64,000 nucleotides of DNA from Monodelphis domestica (taxonomy: Eukaryota; Chordata; Mammalia; Didelphimorphia; Didelphidae): assembly GCF_027887165.1 (NCBI RefSeq), contig NC_077230.1, positions 342,544,959-342,608,958 of the forward strand, in the 5' to 3' direction. Shown piece after piece: positions 11,273 to 23,802 of this stretch; position 1 is the first letter of the stretch, and each line of letters begins with the position of its first letter. Below the pieces are notes generated by a model. The model did not search any database. It saw only the letters and a list, made by a program, of their open reading frames with translations, and was not told the origin of the DNA. A program made the translations under genes and the position numbers.

Positions 11273-11874
11273 GGAGGCCATGTGAATGTGGTATTTCAAA
11301 GCCAAAGGACTGAGGAGAAAGGGAATGGACTGGAGAAGGGTGTTAAGGGAGGGGGCCTAACAAAATATGTTTTGGGTTTGGCCAAACTAAAAACACTTGC
11401 AGCTTAATTTGAGCCATTCAGCAACCCTCAGCCCCATGGCTGAGGTCACTTGTCCCCAGCTAGTGGATCTCGTTTCCAGATGTTGGCTGGGAAGTCTTCC
11501 TCCCTGGAGAATTCTCAGCAGCAAGAGGGAGTCCTTAAAAATCCAGCACCCCCACTCCTTTTTCCACAAGCCCTGCCCATAGGTTTCCCTGTGTCTTCAT
11601 CTGAGCCAGAGCCAGTCGACGTTTCTGTTACAGAGCCCAATGGAAGATGGCCATGCCTAGTTCCTGCTTGAAAAGTCTTATAAACAACCTGCCTTCCAAG
11701 CATAAACAGGAACAGGGTAGGGCTGGAAGGAGGCCCTTTTCTCACCACACCGCCCCCCTTCCTTCTTAACTTCCCCCTCTTTCACTTGTAGATCCTGCCC
11801 CTCTTCCTGTCATTGAGACCCTCTGATCTGACAACAAAGACTACATGGAATGCTGGGGAGAAAAAAAGCCTACT
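11273..11874. other. Non-repetitive stretch, no gene recognised
   Basis: Unremarkable mixed-composition DNA. Overlapping short reading frames of 60-77 codons occur in several frames, but none has a domain, signal peptide or repeated pattern that would support a gene. Confidence 0.5.
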
Positions 11875-12150
11875 ACAGGGTTGGAAGCCAAGGCTCAAGT
11901 CCTCAGCTCTACTATGTTGACTTGCTGTGTGGCCCTAGAGAAGTCCCCTTCCTTCTCTGGACCTCCATTTCCCTCTGGGTGAAATGATAGGGGCTGGACT
12001 AGATGATCTCTAAGGTTCTTTCTCTTATATTTTAACATTGTAGGTCCCTTCCCAACTCCAGGAATCAGTAATATCTGTAAAATGTAAGCATTGGTCTAGA
12101 ATTTGAATGATCTCTAAGGACCCACTCAGCTCTAAGTATACTTTCTTCTA
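11875..12150 (+). mobile_element. THER/MIR SINE with extended tail
   Basis: 'ggctcaagtcctcagctctac', 'gtgtggccctagagaagtc' and 'ggactagatgatctctaagg' form the SINE. A second tail-like piece ('gaatgatctctaaggacccac') follows at 12,105-12,150 and leads directly into the microsatellite. Confidence 0.65.
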
Positions 12151-12154
12151 TCTT

Positions 12155-12545
<391 letters not shown>

Positions 12546-12547
12546 TC

Positions 12548-12780
12548 AGTTATTCATACCAAGGAGAGATGATGGAGGCAGAAAGGCTAGTTAGGAGACT
12601 AGTAGAAAAGTGATGAGGGCTGAACTAGAGTGACAACCATGGAAAGGAAGAAGAGGAGTCTGATGTAAGAGATGTTCTGGTGGTAGGAAGATAGGTGACC
12701 AGAGAGATGGTAGTGCCCTCAGTGGGAATAGGGAATTTGGTATGAAAAAGAGGCTGGTGAGTTCTGCTTTGGTGATTTTG
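12548..12780 (+). mobile_element. Mammalian interspersed repeat, internal fragment
   Basis: 'aggagactagtagaaaag', 'gagagatggtagtgccctc', 'aatagggaatttgg' and 'gtgagttctgctttgg' occur in the same order as in the longer copy at 30.5-31.3 kb. Confidence 0.5.
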
Positions 12781-12964
12781 AAATACTCAGGATAAAATCA
12801 TATTTATAAAATTTATGTGATTTATAAAATCATGTCAAAATTAGAAATACATAGAACACTGAAGTGAGAAACTCCTAATTCAAGCTCTCTAGAATCTGCT
12901 TCCAACCTTTTCCAGTTATATTTCATATATTTTTCCCTTTATATGTTCTGTTTCAGACAAACGG

Positions 12965-13595
12965 GACTACTTTTCACTCTGGTCTCAATTTGTACAGTCC
13001 CACCTCGAAGCCCGTTCACTCTGCTCTTCCATCCCTTACCTGATGAGATTCCTTTCTTCCTTTAAGCCCGGGTCAAGGGCCCTTTACATCAGGAAGCCTT
13101 TCTCTGATTCTTCCCTCACTTCTTCCTTCCCCTCCCCACCCCAAGCCTTTCCCATCACCAGGTGAAAGTAATCCTCAATTTCTCTAATCTTCCATAGAAT
13201 TTGCCTGGATCCCTCCTTCACATTGATTTCTCTCCCTTGTGTCACAGTTATTTTTTAACTTGTCCCTTCCTCCCCACATCCCATTAAAGAGTTCCTTTCA
13301 GAAATTCCACTTTGAGGAAGGGCCCAGACCTTCATTCTCCAGACTGTAGGCTGGCCATGTTGGTACCTCCCTTCTTCTTCAGGCTCTGCTCCCGACTCTC
13401 AGGACTTCTTTCTCCACTCAGGCTGATGTCTCCTCCTTCTCCCTCTTCATCCATTTTCAACTTTCTATGTGTAGTCTTTTTCCTGTTAGAATGCAAATTC
13501 CTTGAGGGCATCGACTGTCTTTCTTTTTGCTTGGATTTGGCCCCTGGGACCAACCAAAAATGCTTTTTGACTTGTTAACTTGTCCACTCCTATCC
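12965..13595 (+). mobile_element. L2 LINE 3' region
   Basis: 'tttaagcccgggtcaagggccc', 'caggaagcctttctctgattc' and, further on, 'ttagaatgcaaattccttgagggcatcgact' are L2 3' signatures. Two overlapping or duplicated L2 pieces may be present. Confidence 0.6.
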
Positions 13596-13636
13596 TCCGA
13601 TGAGATCATAAGGGTCTGTGTTAGAGGAAATATGTG

Positions 13637-13834
13637 AGGGTAGCTGGGTGTCCCAGTGGATAGAGAGCCAGACCTGGAAGTGGGAGGTCCTGGGATCAAA
13701 TCTGGCCTCAGACACTTCCTAGCTGGGTCACCCTAGGCAAATCACTCAACCGCTAATGCCTAATTCTTACCACTCTTTTGCTTTGGAACCAATATTTAAT
13801 ATTGATTCTAAGAAGGTAAAGGTTTAAAAAAAAA
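13637..13834 (+). mobile_element. Marsupial tRNA-derived SINE with target-site duplication
   Basis: SINE head 'agggtagctgggtgtcccagtgg' to the tail 'aggtaaaggtttaaaaaaa'. Direct repeats GAAATATGTG flank it at 13,627-13,636 and 13,835-13,844. Confidence 0.92.
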
Positions 13835-13844
13835 GAAATATGTG

Positions 13845-14165
13845 CTCCCAGTGCTTCATAGACCACCTTACATGCTCTGGATTAATTTCCTCCACATCTT
13901 TGCTTGTGGAAATCCAGTCCCAACTAAGATACCATATCCTCCATGAATTCTTCTCTAGTCTAATATTTTCTCTCCTTTTTCATATTCTTCCAGCAAATGT
14001 CATCTGGTTCTCTCCTTTGTTCTCATCATATTCTACCTTGTTTCTTAAATATTTATTCATATGCTTTATTTTCCTCATGTTTTCTAAGATCCTCAAGGGC
14101 AATGATTATATAATTACTCACTTTGGTATCTGCAAAGTGGGTATTTAAGCAATGTTTCCTGAATG
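13845..14165 (+). mobile_element. L2 LINE 3' end
   Basis: 'ctccatgaattcttctctag' and 'gatcctcaagggcaatgatt', with the 3' 'aatgtttcctgaatg', follow L2 order. The SINE above inserted close to its left end. Confidence 0.5.
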
Positions 14166-14425
14166 TTTTGTAGCAACAAAGAACTGGAAAGAAAGTGATG
14201 CCCATCAACAGGGGAATGGTTAAATATGAATGTCATAGAATGTTACATAAGGAATAATGAATATGAAGAATACAGAAAGGTATAGGAAGATGTGTATGAA
14301 CTGTTGCAAAGTGATGTAAGCTAGAACCAGGAACACAATATAAACAAGAATTACAACAATGTAAATAGAAAGAGCAAAAGCAACTGAACACTATGTAATT
14401 ATTTATAATTAAAATTTTTTTCAAT
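14166..14425 (+). mobile_element. L1 3' fragment, old subfamily
   Basis: 'agcaacaaagaactggaaag', 'ggggaatggttaaat', 'gatgtgtatgaactgttgcaaagtgatg' and 'agaaccaggaacacaatataa' form a decayed version of the L1 ORF2 terminus and 3' UTR. Confidence 0.7.
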
Positions 14426-14429
14426 CTGC

Positions 14430-14935
14430 CCTTCCATGTAAGCCCTCCCTCCACTTGAGAACTAAAAAATAAACCCAATTGTAAACATGAATAGTCAAAT
14501 AAGACAAATATCTATGTTGGCCAGGCCCAGAAATATATATATTTCCCTCTTCAATTTTCCCTTCCTTCACCTCTCTATAAAGAAGTAGGTGGCACATTTC
14601 ATCCTTAGTTCTTTGGAATTGTGGTTGGTCATTACACTGATAAGGGTGCCTAATTCTTTCAAAGTTGTTTACCTTTACCATATTGATGTCATTGTATATT
14701 AATTATTTTCTTAGCTTTGTTCACTTCACTCTGCATCAGTTCATACTAATCTCAGGTTTTTCTGAAAGCATTCCTTTATAATTTTTCACAATATAAAAAT
14801 ATTTCATCACATTTGTGCAACTACAACTTGTGCATCCATTCCCAAATATATGGTTACATCCTCAGATTCTCATTCTTTGCCACTTTAAAAGAGTTATAAA
14901 TATTTTTGCACATCCTTAGAGTTTATTTTGCTCAA
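14430..14935 (-). mobile_element. L1 3' fragment, antisense
   Basis: 'gaatagtcaaataagacaaat', 'ggaattgtggttggtcatta', 'ctcacttcactctgcatcagttc' and 'cattcccaaatatatggttac' are the reverse complement of a marsupial L1 3' UTR/ORF2 end. Confidence 0.7.
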
Positions 14936-17412
14936 GACTAGTCCCTTCTTTAATTTATCCTTCTTCTAATTCCCCTTTCCCTTTTCTCCATTCCTTATTT
15001 TCCTGTTGAGTGAAATGTATTTCTGTACTCAACTGTGTATATGTTTGTATTTTTTCTTCTTTTAATTGGTTTGGATGACAGTGAGGTTGCAGTGTCAGAT
15101 GTACCCACTATAGATGCATAATTGGACACTCTAATTATATAATAACTTTCCCCCCAACCTTCCTTTCCCTCTTTCTCTCTTCTATCTCTAATGTGTCTCT
15201 CTCTTTCCATTATTCTCTTAAGATCATCAAGACATTAAACAGAACTACTTTCAGGCTTTGTCTAATTAGACTCTCTCCACCATCTCTGATGATGCTACGG
15301 TCGCATGTGTAATCTCCCCATACTTGTATGTAAGTAGTTTATTTCATTTAGTCCTTTATAACTGTTCATTCATGTTTACCTTTTTTGAAATTTCAACTTT
15401 TGTGTTTGAACTTCAAAGTTTCTACATAGCTCTGGTTTTTTCATCTGGAATGCCTGGAAATCCTCTCTTTCATTAAAGGTTCATTCTCTCCCTCCCCTCC
15501 TTAGTAGCATTTTCCTCAGTGTTTGTGGGTAAGTTATTCTTGGCGGTAAGCCTATAATCTCTGCCTCTTGGGTAACTATTCCAAGCTCTTTGCTTCTTTA
15601 TAGTGGTGGTTGCTAAATTGTGTGTGATACTGACTGTGGCTCCGAAGTATTTGAATTCTTTCTTTCTAGTGCTTGTGAAATTATTTTTTTTGACCTGGGA
15701 GTTTTGGATTTTGGCTTTGATGTTCCTGGAAGTTTTCATTTGGAGGTTTCTTTCAGGAAATGGCAAGTGTATTTTTTTCCATTTCCACTTTTCTCTCTGG
15801 TTCTAAGAGATCTGGGCAATTTTCTTTTAAGATTTTTTAAAAATTTTATTTAATTAGATGATTTAGAATAATTTTCCATGGTTACAAGACTCATGTTCCT
15901 TTCCTCCCCTTCCCCCTCTCCCTCCCATATATGACACACAATTCTGCTGGGTTTAACATGTGCCAAGATTTCTTGAAATATATTATATTCTTTTTTTTTT
16001 GTCATAGGTTTCAGATAACCCAATGATGCTTACATTTTTTCCTCCTCAATCCATTTTCCAAATGAATTGTTTTTGCTAAGAAATGCCTAATATTCTATTT
16101 TTTGTCTCTGACTTTTTAAAGTTTATTATTTATTTGTTGTTTATTATTTGTTGTTTCCTCTTGGGATCATTGGTTTCTCTTTGGCTCATTCTGATTTTTA
16201 GGGAATTTGTCCTTTGTGCAAAGGTTTGTACCTCTTGTATCAAGCTGTTTATCTCCTTTCCAATTCTTTCTTCCTTGGCTCTCATTTCTTTTCCATTTTT
16301 CCTTTAAGTACTTTCATTTATATTTGTAAAATCGTTTTGAACCATTTAAAAAATTCTTGTTTAGTCTCTCTGGGGAGTTCTAGTTGAATCTTTTCCTACT
16401 CTATGTTTATCTTTGAGACTTTGCTTGTAGTTGCTTTAAGGTCATTCTCTTCTTCTGTTTTTGTGACTTGAGCATCTATGCCACCATTATAACTCTTTAT
16501 GATGAGATTCTCTTCCTTTGCACATTCTTCCATCCTACTTCATGACTTTGGACTTAATGTTAGGGCTGGGCTATGCCACAATTCTAGAGAGAATATATGA
16601 GCTGGTTCTGTTGCTGCTTTCTTGGCATCCTAAGTGTTGTTTTTGTTCCAGGAACTCAGGGAAAGGCTGGGTACCTGTGATCTGTCAGAGCTCCAAACTG
16701 GACTGATCCAAGGCAAAATTTGCTTGTTGCTCCCCTAGTCTGAGCTCTGTAAGTTCCTGAGTTGGATTTCAGTGAGAGCAACAATAGCCCCTATCAACTA
16801 TCTAGGACATTGGCTGATTCAAAGGGAGAGAACTACAGACTTCTCTTTGATCTGGGATTTCTGCCCTAGTTATTCCTCTGCAGGCAGTACTAGATGCTGG
16901 AACTGAGATCCCATTCTGATCCTGAGGTCTGAGCCAAGCCAATGCTACTTGCTTCTCAATTTCCTTCTTTTCTCTGACCTGGAATACCATCCCCAGTGCA
17001 GGTCCTCTTCCCTTCCACCCTAGATCTGTGACCTGGAACTGGGGTAGTGAGTGACAAAGCTGCCTGTTAGCACCTCTCTCCATCGCGGTTTCCTGGTATA
17101 AGTGTAGGGGTGCCTCAGTATGGGTCTGGGATCTCCTCTTATCCTGGTGCACAGCAATCTCCTTGGATGCTGGAGGGCTGCAACCACAGTGTGCTTCTGC
17201 CCCAACCCCATTCTCAGTGTTAGAATTGCTCTCCATCTTTCTCCCTATACCAATTTGGGCCGGACAATGGACTCACCATGACTTTTTCTGGATTTCACCT
17301 TCAGGTAATTGTCTGATACATTTTCTAAGTGTATCTGAAGGAGTCTTATGTTCAGGAGCTCAGCAGCATTGCATACTGTTAGGCCATCATCTTGGCTCAG
17401 GCCTTTGCAATT
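14936..17412 (-). mobile_element. L1/HAL1-like ORF1 and 5' UTR, antisense, decayed
   Basis: Read backwards, the segment runs from a 'gagccaagatgatggcctaac' 5' end (about 17,380-17,400), through a GC-richer 5' UTR (17.4-16.6 kb), into ORF1-like sequence near 15.75-15.45 kb (a fragment resembling the ORF1 C-terminus, with repeated N/K/T codons), and then a T-rich spacer. Stops and frameshifts break every long frame. It is interrupted by a short L1 3' tail. Confidence 0.5.
15835..15995 (-). mobile_element. Very short L1 3' tail insertion, antisense
   Basis: 'aaattttatttaattagatg', 'tccatggttacaagactcatg' and 'tgctgggtttaacatg' are the reverse complement of the young L1 3' terminus seen at 36.3 and 54.1 kb. 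Extreme 5' truncation leaves about 150 bp. Confidence 0.7.
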
Positions 17413-17414
17413 AG

Positions 17415-17650
17415 TGATCAAACCTTGTCTGAAAAGAGAGAAGAAAATATATAACCTCCTCTTAATTTACAGTGTTGGAAATAATATAGGTATAAAATAT
17501 TACATGTACAGTCAGACTCAGCTGAAGTATTGACTTGCTTTTTTTCTTGATTTTTGTTCTTTGTCAAAGGGAAAAGCTCTCTGGAGAGAAAGGAGAAATT
17601 GGAGATAGTTGCAAAGGAAAGTGACAAAACAATGTCAATAAATTTTTAAA
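17415..17650 (+). mobile_element. L1 3' terminus
   Basis: 'tacatgtacagtcagactc', 'gaaggagaaattggag' style sequence and the final 'aatgtcaataaatttttaaattg' resemble an L1 3' UTR end. The subfamily is unclear. Confidence 0.45.
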
Positions 17651-17689
17651 TTGTACAAATGTTTCTGAGTTGAATAGAATTGAACAGAT

Positions 17690-17830
17690 GAATGAATGAA
17701 TGATTGAACAAAAAAATGACTAAGCACTTATTATGGGCCAAGTTCTGAAGATATAAATAGAAAGGGAATAGTCCCTGCTCTGAAAGAATTCATTGTCTTA
17801 AGTCTTAAGGGTGCATTGGAGGGGAACAGC
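17690..17830 (+). mobile_element. Mammalian interspersed repeat, 5' fragment
   Basis: 'gactaagcacttattatggg' and 'agtccctgctctgaaagaattcattg' are the head of the family at 30.5 kb. Confidence 0.45.
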
Positions 17831-19299
17831 AGGGAGGATGGAGATGGAACATCTTAGGGGTCTTTAGGTTGTATCAGTAGATGTGATGGCAGTGCTGGGG
17901 GTCTGGAAGGCAGATAGTAAAGCCTCAAGAATCTTAGGATGCAAAGTTGGGCAAGATGGTAAGGTCTGCCTAGAAGTGGTAACTCCTATCTCCTTCAAGC
18001 TGTGTAAGCAGTCAGGAAGCCTGGATGGGTCTTGGATCCTAGCCAGGGGAGGCGCTGAATGAAGAGGTCAGAGAAGGAAGCATGCCCCCAGGGGTGGTGA
18101 GAGCTAGCTAGGTTCTAGGAAGGCTAATGTTGGAGGAAGAAGAAGGGAGGAAAATAGAATATTAAATCTAGAAGGGATTCTGGAACACAAAAAGTCACCA
18201 TGAGATTTGGAAAGGACCTTAACACAAAAAACTTAAAACGTTTGAGCTTTCAGGATATCTTATGACAGAATAAGGACCCTCCTCACATGAGGGCTCCCAA
18301 AGAATTACCTTGGCTTTGAAGCATTCTGTGGGCCAGCAGCCACTTCACCCCATAGCTCATGAGCCCCAACCAGCTGGGTTTACTTCCATCAGTCATAGGG
18401 CCCAGTTTAAAAGTTTTAATGAAAGTATCATTGCAAATAAAGTGACAAAAAAAAAATCCTTCCATGTGTATATGTAGAAAAGACCTGGCACCAGAGAACA
18501 CACATGGAAATCCATGTATGTAGGAACATTTGTGGCCAGGGCATACACATGGCTGGGATAACTTGTGTTTCTGATGGTACAGCAGGTGATAAAGTTGGGC
18601 TTCATTCAGCTGTCTATTGAGCACATATCATCTCTGCTGGGTATTGCAGGTCATCTTCCCAATGGGCATTGAACTGCTTCTGCCAGCCCTCTCCTTTGGT
18701 TTCATATCTGCTAAGCTGTTCTCTACTACTATTTATTGGGCCTCAGTTTGGAGTACCATCAGGTGCATCCACTAAGATGCAATGGCCAGAAAGCCCCTTC
18801 TTGCACCGGGGCAGAATTTTTTTACTCCATTATGGTTAGAGGCTATAACCCATCATATCTAATCAAACAACCAAAGTGAGTAGAATATGCCCCAGTCAAG
18901 ATTATTCCTCATTTTTTAAATTCTTTTATTCCCAGTGCAAATTCCTAGCCCTTGGTATCAGACCACTATCCAACTTGGGGTTAGAAACTTCCTTCTAACT
19001 CTTGCTATAGTTTTGGTTAGGATCTTTTGTCCCCCAGACTCATCTTGAAGTTCATCCTCAAAAATTCTATTGAATTGTGTAAGCTCGGGAAATACAAAGA
19101 CCAGCTCTGTTCCAAGATCTTTAACTAGCATGAAAATGAAATTGAGGCAAAACAGAAACCAGGACCAAACTGCCTTTGTGTTGTGAATGTCTGCCAGGAA
19201 CAAAAAACTTGACCCTCTTTTGTTTCCCTCTGACTACTGATAGCAGAAGGAGAAGGGGAAGGCAGGGGTTGAGATGGATATAGTGTCATAGAAACAATG
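17831..19299. other. Gene-poor stretch, no confident feature
   Basis: Mostly unassigned sequence. Two antisense frames at 18.28-18.62 kb overlap each other and show no domain or repeat. I see no splice-bounded exon and no clear repeat boundary. Confidence 0.45.
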
Positions 19300-19410
19300 A
19301 GCATGAACTTGGACGGACAGACTTTGATGGAGGACCAGAAGGGCCTGGTGTGCTATGAGCCATGGGGGTCATGAAGAGTTAGACATGACTGAATGACTGA
19401 ACAACAAAAG
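19300..19410 (+). mobile_element. RTE (BovB-related) 3' tail
   Basis: 'ggacggacagactttgatgg', 'agggcctggtgtgctatgag', 'catgggggtcatgaagagttagacatgactg' and 'actgaacaacaaaag' are the sense RTE/BovB 3' end. Confidence 0.85.
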
Positions 19411-20279
19411 CACGGAAATGTTCTTTATTAATAATTAAAGCACAAGACATTGGTACTTTCAGTGGTCATTAGTTTGTCAGTCTCCTAGCTGGTTTTGAGG
19501 GGAAATGGTATATACTGGGATTAGTTTTGCTAGGAGAAAGAGGAAGGGAAAGGTCTAGAGCCTGGAGAGATGCTCTGGATAGATAGATCCAAGCAATGCT
19601 GATGGGGAATTGGGGTGAAATCCTGGGCAGCTACCTAGGAAAGGGTAGCCAACCTGAGGGCACAGAGCAAAGAAAAATAGAGGAGGGAAGCCGAAGAAAT
19701 ATAGATATTCCAGGCTTCTGTTTGAACTCTCCTTCTTTAGTGTAGGAGATATCCCTTCCTGGGAGAACTACTCCCTCCTTAGGCTTCCTACAACCTCCGA
19801 ACATCCTTATAAAAAGGTGGAACATGTTTCTGTTCATCACCAAGCAGGGGTGAAGTTTAGGTCTTCAGTCTTTAGGGGACTGATGGGTGGGGTCCCATTT
19901 GCACCCAAACCCTTAGCTTGGGCTCTGTGCCCAGAGGACATCCTAGCAATTGGTCCTGAGATGACCCAAATTGCATGAAACACCTGTTGGGGGAGATGAG
20001 ATGATCAGTGCAGAGACACACCTGGGAAACCTAAACTATTCCCTCCCAAGGGCCACTCACCCCTTATTAAGATTTCACTATCTTGTACAGTCTCCCTTAG
20101 GGGGAGTCCATTATGGTGGATTTGTTGGGGGCAGAGGGCCGGGGGCTGGAAATCATTACTGGGGAATCCAGAATCCTGGGAAGACAAAGACAGATGGAGA
20201 CAAGGAATATGGAGAGTACCGTTCAACAGAGAGACAAAGAGGGAAGAACGACAGCAGAGACAGAGACAGAGATGGAGAG
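19411..20279. other. Non-repetitive stretch, no gene recognised
   Basis: Mixed-composition DNA with opposed, overlapping frames of 60-120 codons at 20.0-20.37 kb, none with domain features. A purine-rich patch with GAGACA/GACAGA repeats lies at 20,220-20,280. Confidence 0.45.
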
Positions 20280-20402
20280 GTATAGTTGAAAGAGTGCTCG
20301 ATGTAGAATTGAGAAGGTTTGGAGTCAAATCCCTTTGGCACTTGCTAGCTGTATAACCTTGGGCCAATCACTTCACCTATGTAAACCTGTCAACTCTTTA
20401 AG
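20280..20402 (+). mobile_element. MIR SINE, 5' half
   Basis: 'gtagaattgagaaggtttgg', 'cttgctagctgtataaccttggg' and 'caatcacttcacc' follow MIR order. Confidence 0.65.
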
Positions 20403-20537
20403 ACTTAACTGTTACTAACTGATAGACTGGTTGGGACACTGCGTGGATGAAATGCCTATTCTGATGAAATACATTCATTTAATTTTTTTAAACTTTTAGC
20501 TTTTGATATGTTATCATATTCATCTCTCTTTCCATCT

Positions 20538-20740
20538 GTTCATAGGTTTGGAACTAGAAAGGACCTAAATCTATCTAGTCTAATCCCCTCATTTTAAATA
20601 TGAAGAAAATGAGGCCCATGGAGTTGAAGTCACTTGCCCAAAGTCACAGAGGAAATAAGTACAAAATAATGAATAGTAGTAGAACCCAGGTCTTATGACT
20701 CCAGAACCTGTGCTCTTTTCCCTGTGCCATAGACTCTATC
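20538..20740 (-). mobile_element. THER/MIR SINE, antisense
   Basis: 'ggaactagaaaggacctaaatc', 'agaaaatgaggcccatgg', 'gtcacttgcccaaagtcac' and 'acccaggtcttatgactcc' are the reversed SINE. Confidence 0.8.
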
Positions 20741-20816
20741 TGACAGTTTGCTAAACTGACAATACCATAGGGACTCTCTAAATGTAGAAAATAAATTAAT
20801 TTAAAAGCATTACTGA

Positions 20817-21014
20817 GGGGGCAGCTGGGTGGCTCAGTGGATTGAGAGTCAGGCCTAGAGATGGGAGGTCCTAGGTTCAAATCTGACCTCAGACACTTCC
20901 CAGCTGTGTGACCCTGGGCAAGTCACTTGACCCCCATTGCCTAGCCCTTACCACTCTTCTGCCTTGGAGCCAATAAACAGTATTGACTCCAAGACAGAAG
21001 GTAAGGGTTAAAAA
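20817..21014 (+). mobile_element. Marsupial tRNA-derived SINE, young, with target-site duplication
   Basis: An intact copy from 'ggggcagctgggtggctcag' to 'agaaggtaagggttaaaa'. The 14-bp direct repeat AAAAGCATTACTGA flanks it at 20,803-20,816 and 21,015-21,028, with no mismatch. It is among the best-preserved SINEs in the window. Confidence 0.95.
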
Positions 21015-21039
21015 AAAAGCATTACTGAATTCATAGTAG

Positions 21040-21800
21040 CTGTCATTGTGTATTTTGAAAAAGTTTTATTGATAATGTATTGCATGAAAGTACTGGCAAA
21101 ATCTATAACAGAACATTTATTGCCTTTGGGAGGGGAGAGGGAGAGAATCTGAATCACCAAATGTCAGAAAACACTTTTTAAAAATTGTTCTTAAGTGTAA
21201 TTGGAAACAAATAAAAGAAATATAAAAAAAGAAAAAGAAAAAAGTTCATTTTGCTATCTTATATTTTTACATTATTATGACTTCTGGAAATGCCCCAATC
21301 CCTAACCACTGAGTATTCCTTTATGAAGAAGATAAACTACTAAGCAAAACCAACTCTATAGTGACCTTGTTTGATACAACAAGCTCCATTCTATACCTAT
21401 CACCTCCCATGTCATTTCCAGGGCCAACATCAGGCCTTATAATTGCACAGTTTATATTAGTGGAATCATAAATTGTTTTCTAGGTTCTACTTGCTTTATC
21501 TTGCATCCATTCACAAGAATCTTCCCATGTTTACATAAATTCCCCATATTTGTTCTTTCTAATGGTGCAATAGAATCCCATTCCAGTCACACACAACAAT
21601 TTGTACAACCCATTATGCATTTTCTCATCCAATATATATTAATAGTATACCTACCCTTGTGTGGCCATATTTTTTTTATCTTTATAAAGGGGTCCTCATA
21701 CTTAGACTACTATGTGGCTCCTTTTGCCCATGTAAAATGATGGGATCCACTTACATGAATTATAAAGTCCTTTCTGCCTCAAACATTCTGTATTATAAAG
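21040..21800. mobile_element. L1 3' remnants in both orientations
   Basis: 21,040-21,235 resembles a sense L1 tail ('gaaaacactttttaaaaattg', 'gtaattggaaacaaataaaag'). About 21,420-21,740 resembles an antisense ORF2 end ('tggtgcaatagaatcccattc', 'caacaatttgtacaaccc'). Boundaries are uncertain. Confidence 0.5.
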
Positions 21801-21849
21801 TTCCTTTTACCTCTGCCACCCTTTTTATTAAAAAATAAAATTTAAAAAC

Positions 21850-22105
21850 ATTATTGATATCAATAGCTAGTATTTACATGGCATTTTAATGTTTGCAAAG
21901 TACTTTTCATACCTTTTGATACTAAAGCAGATACTATTTTTATATCTATTTTACTGATGAGGATACTGAGGCTGAGAGAGGTTAAAATGACTTCTGTGCT
22001 GAGCCACAGGGCTAGTACTTAGCTGAGGCAAGATTTGAACTCAGATCTTCCTAACTCCAAGTCTAACAGTATCCATTTATTGTACTACCTAATTTCCTCT
22101 TATCT
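21850..22105 (-). mobile_element. MIR SINE, antisense
   Basis: 'tcaatagctagtatttacatgg', 'gtttgcaaagtacttttc', 'gatgaggatactgaggctg' and 'atttgaactcagatcttcc' are in reversed MIR order. Confidence 0.85.
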
Positions 22106-22254
22106 CTGTCATTCTACATTCTTTTTTCTCTAAGGTTTGTTCTAGTTTGAATTCAACGATAACAGCAATAAGGAGAAACATTTGTTAAATGTCTTGGTTA
22201 TCCTAGGACCTGGGAATACAAAACCAAAAAATAAAGCCCTCAAGGAGCTTACAT

Positions 22255-22425
22255 TCCACTCTGAACATTCTCCATATTTTAAGGCCCCTTCCAATTCTAC
22301 CACTGTTGTTCCACCATCTGTTCCAGCTCTAATATTTTATGTCCTGAGCTCCCTTCCCACTCTGATTTTCTGCATTCTGGATTTTGAGGTCCCTCTGGCC
22401 TTCTAGGATTCTATGTGGGATCGCG
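22255..22425. repeat. Short degenerate tail-derived tandem repeat
   Basis: Irregular 25-35-bp units of 'aaggccccttccaattctacc', 'ccagctctaatattttatg' and 'ttcccactctgattttctgc'. These are the same motif family as the 37.2-37.7 kb minisatellite and the tail of THER-type SINEs. Confidence 0.6.
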
Positions 22426-23788
22426 GGTTTCTTACCAAGCATTACCACAGAATACCTGTATATGTTCACCAGAGAATTAGGAGTGTTTGAATCTATAGGG
22501 TCGAGTCTTTGGGTTGAATTACCTTAATTCCTCTCACACCCAGGTCTCTTGCTAATATACCAAGACCTCTATTTAAAAGGGGTTCTCTCAGGAGACAGAG
22601 AGATGTGGGTACCCATTGGGTGTGGTCCCAAAGTACACTGTCTGCTGCTGACTAACAGGACAATGAGATGTCTAAAAGGAGAGAGACCTTCGTGAACCTC
22701 ATTGAAGGCTTCTTGAAGGAGGTAAGACTGGAACGGAGTCCTAAGGGAAATTGAGGCTAAAGAGCCAGTGAGGACTCCAGCAGCCCCAAGAGAGGACCAC
22801 AGCATCTGGGCCTGTCTGGTTCTGGAATGGACACAACAGGGATTTTAAATGGAAAAAAAATTAAAAGCCCAAGACCCCCACAAGGTAAAAATCAGAAGCA
22901 GATGATGCATAATTACATTCAGGCACCAGGCCAAGGATCCATCCTGTCCCACCTCCAGTCCTGTCTGCTTCTGCCCGGAGGCCGCTTGCCTGCCTCCTGC
23001 TTTGTCTCCCCACCTGAAGACTAGCTCCCTTATTTGTGCACATCCTCTGAGTTCCCATGGCAACAGGCCATCCACTCATTGGAAGACTTGTGGCTCCATC
23101 AGGGAGCTCTTTCCCAAGCCAGTTTAGGGCCAGGCTTGCCTCCTTGTCTCTCCAGGCCAGGAGAGTTTGGCTCCCCAAAGCACTCTTACGGAGACTTGGG
23201 ATGATCAGAGCTGGGGCCAAGGCCATGGCGTTGGCTGGGATTGGCATTGGGGTTCAGTCCCGCTGGTGCCTCCAGGTCAAGTTCATTGTCTTTTCCCCTA
23301 AACCTGTTCACGCTCCTGTCGGTGGCGACATTATCCACCCTGTCTCCTAGGTTTGAAGCCTTCCTTGGGGGACAGAAGGGGAATGAGGGACTCATTTATC
23401 AGTACCATACCAAGGATCACTGGCCACAAAAAGAACCCCAAAACTGCTTTTGCCTATGTGGCTTGGTTCTGGGTAGGAGAAATGATTTCTCATCTCAATA
23501 AATTGATTTATTTGTGATAGGAGTGATAGGAAATTCGCTCTGTGGGCCAAAGTTCAAATGAGTAAAGTGATTGTTGTATTCAGAGGAGAACATGTGAGGC
23601 TGAATTCCATTTCCATCATGTACCAGATGAACAACCTCAGGAGAAAGACCATAAAGGGCTAATGGAATATAGACTTGGGTTATTTGCTGTTGTTATGATT
23701 TGGGAGATCAGGGGGTTCTAGTGGACCACAAACTCAACAAGAGTCCTTGTTTTTGTGCCATGAAAGACAACAAAGTAAATGTTACCTT
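22426..23788. other. Non-repetitive stretch, no gene recognised
   Basis: One of the longer repeat-poor intervals. GC content is higher around 22.9-23.35 kb, where overlapping frames of 65-128 codons are open on both strands. None shows a recognisable domain or codon-level periodicity, so none is called. It is a candidate for conserved non-coding sequence. Confidence 0.45.
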
Positions 23789-23802
23789 AAATAGCTATGA
23801 TA

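Noticed and set aside
22861..23501. Overlapping frames of 65-128 codons on both strands
   Set aside because: GC-rich sequence gives openness in several frames at once. There is no domain, repeat or splice-bounded exon.
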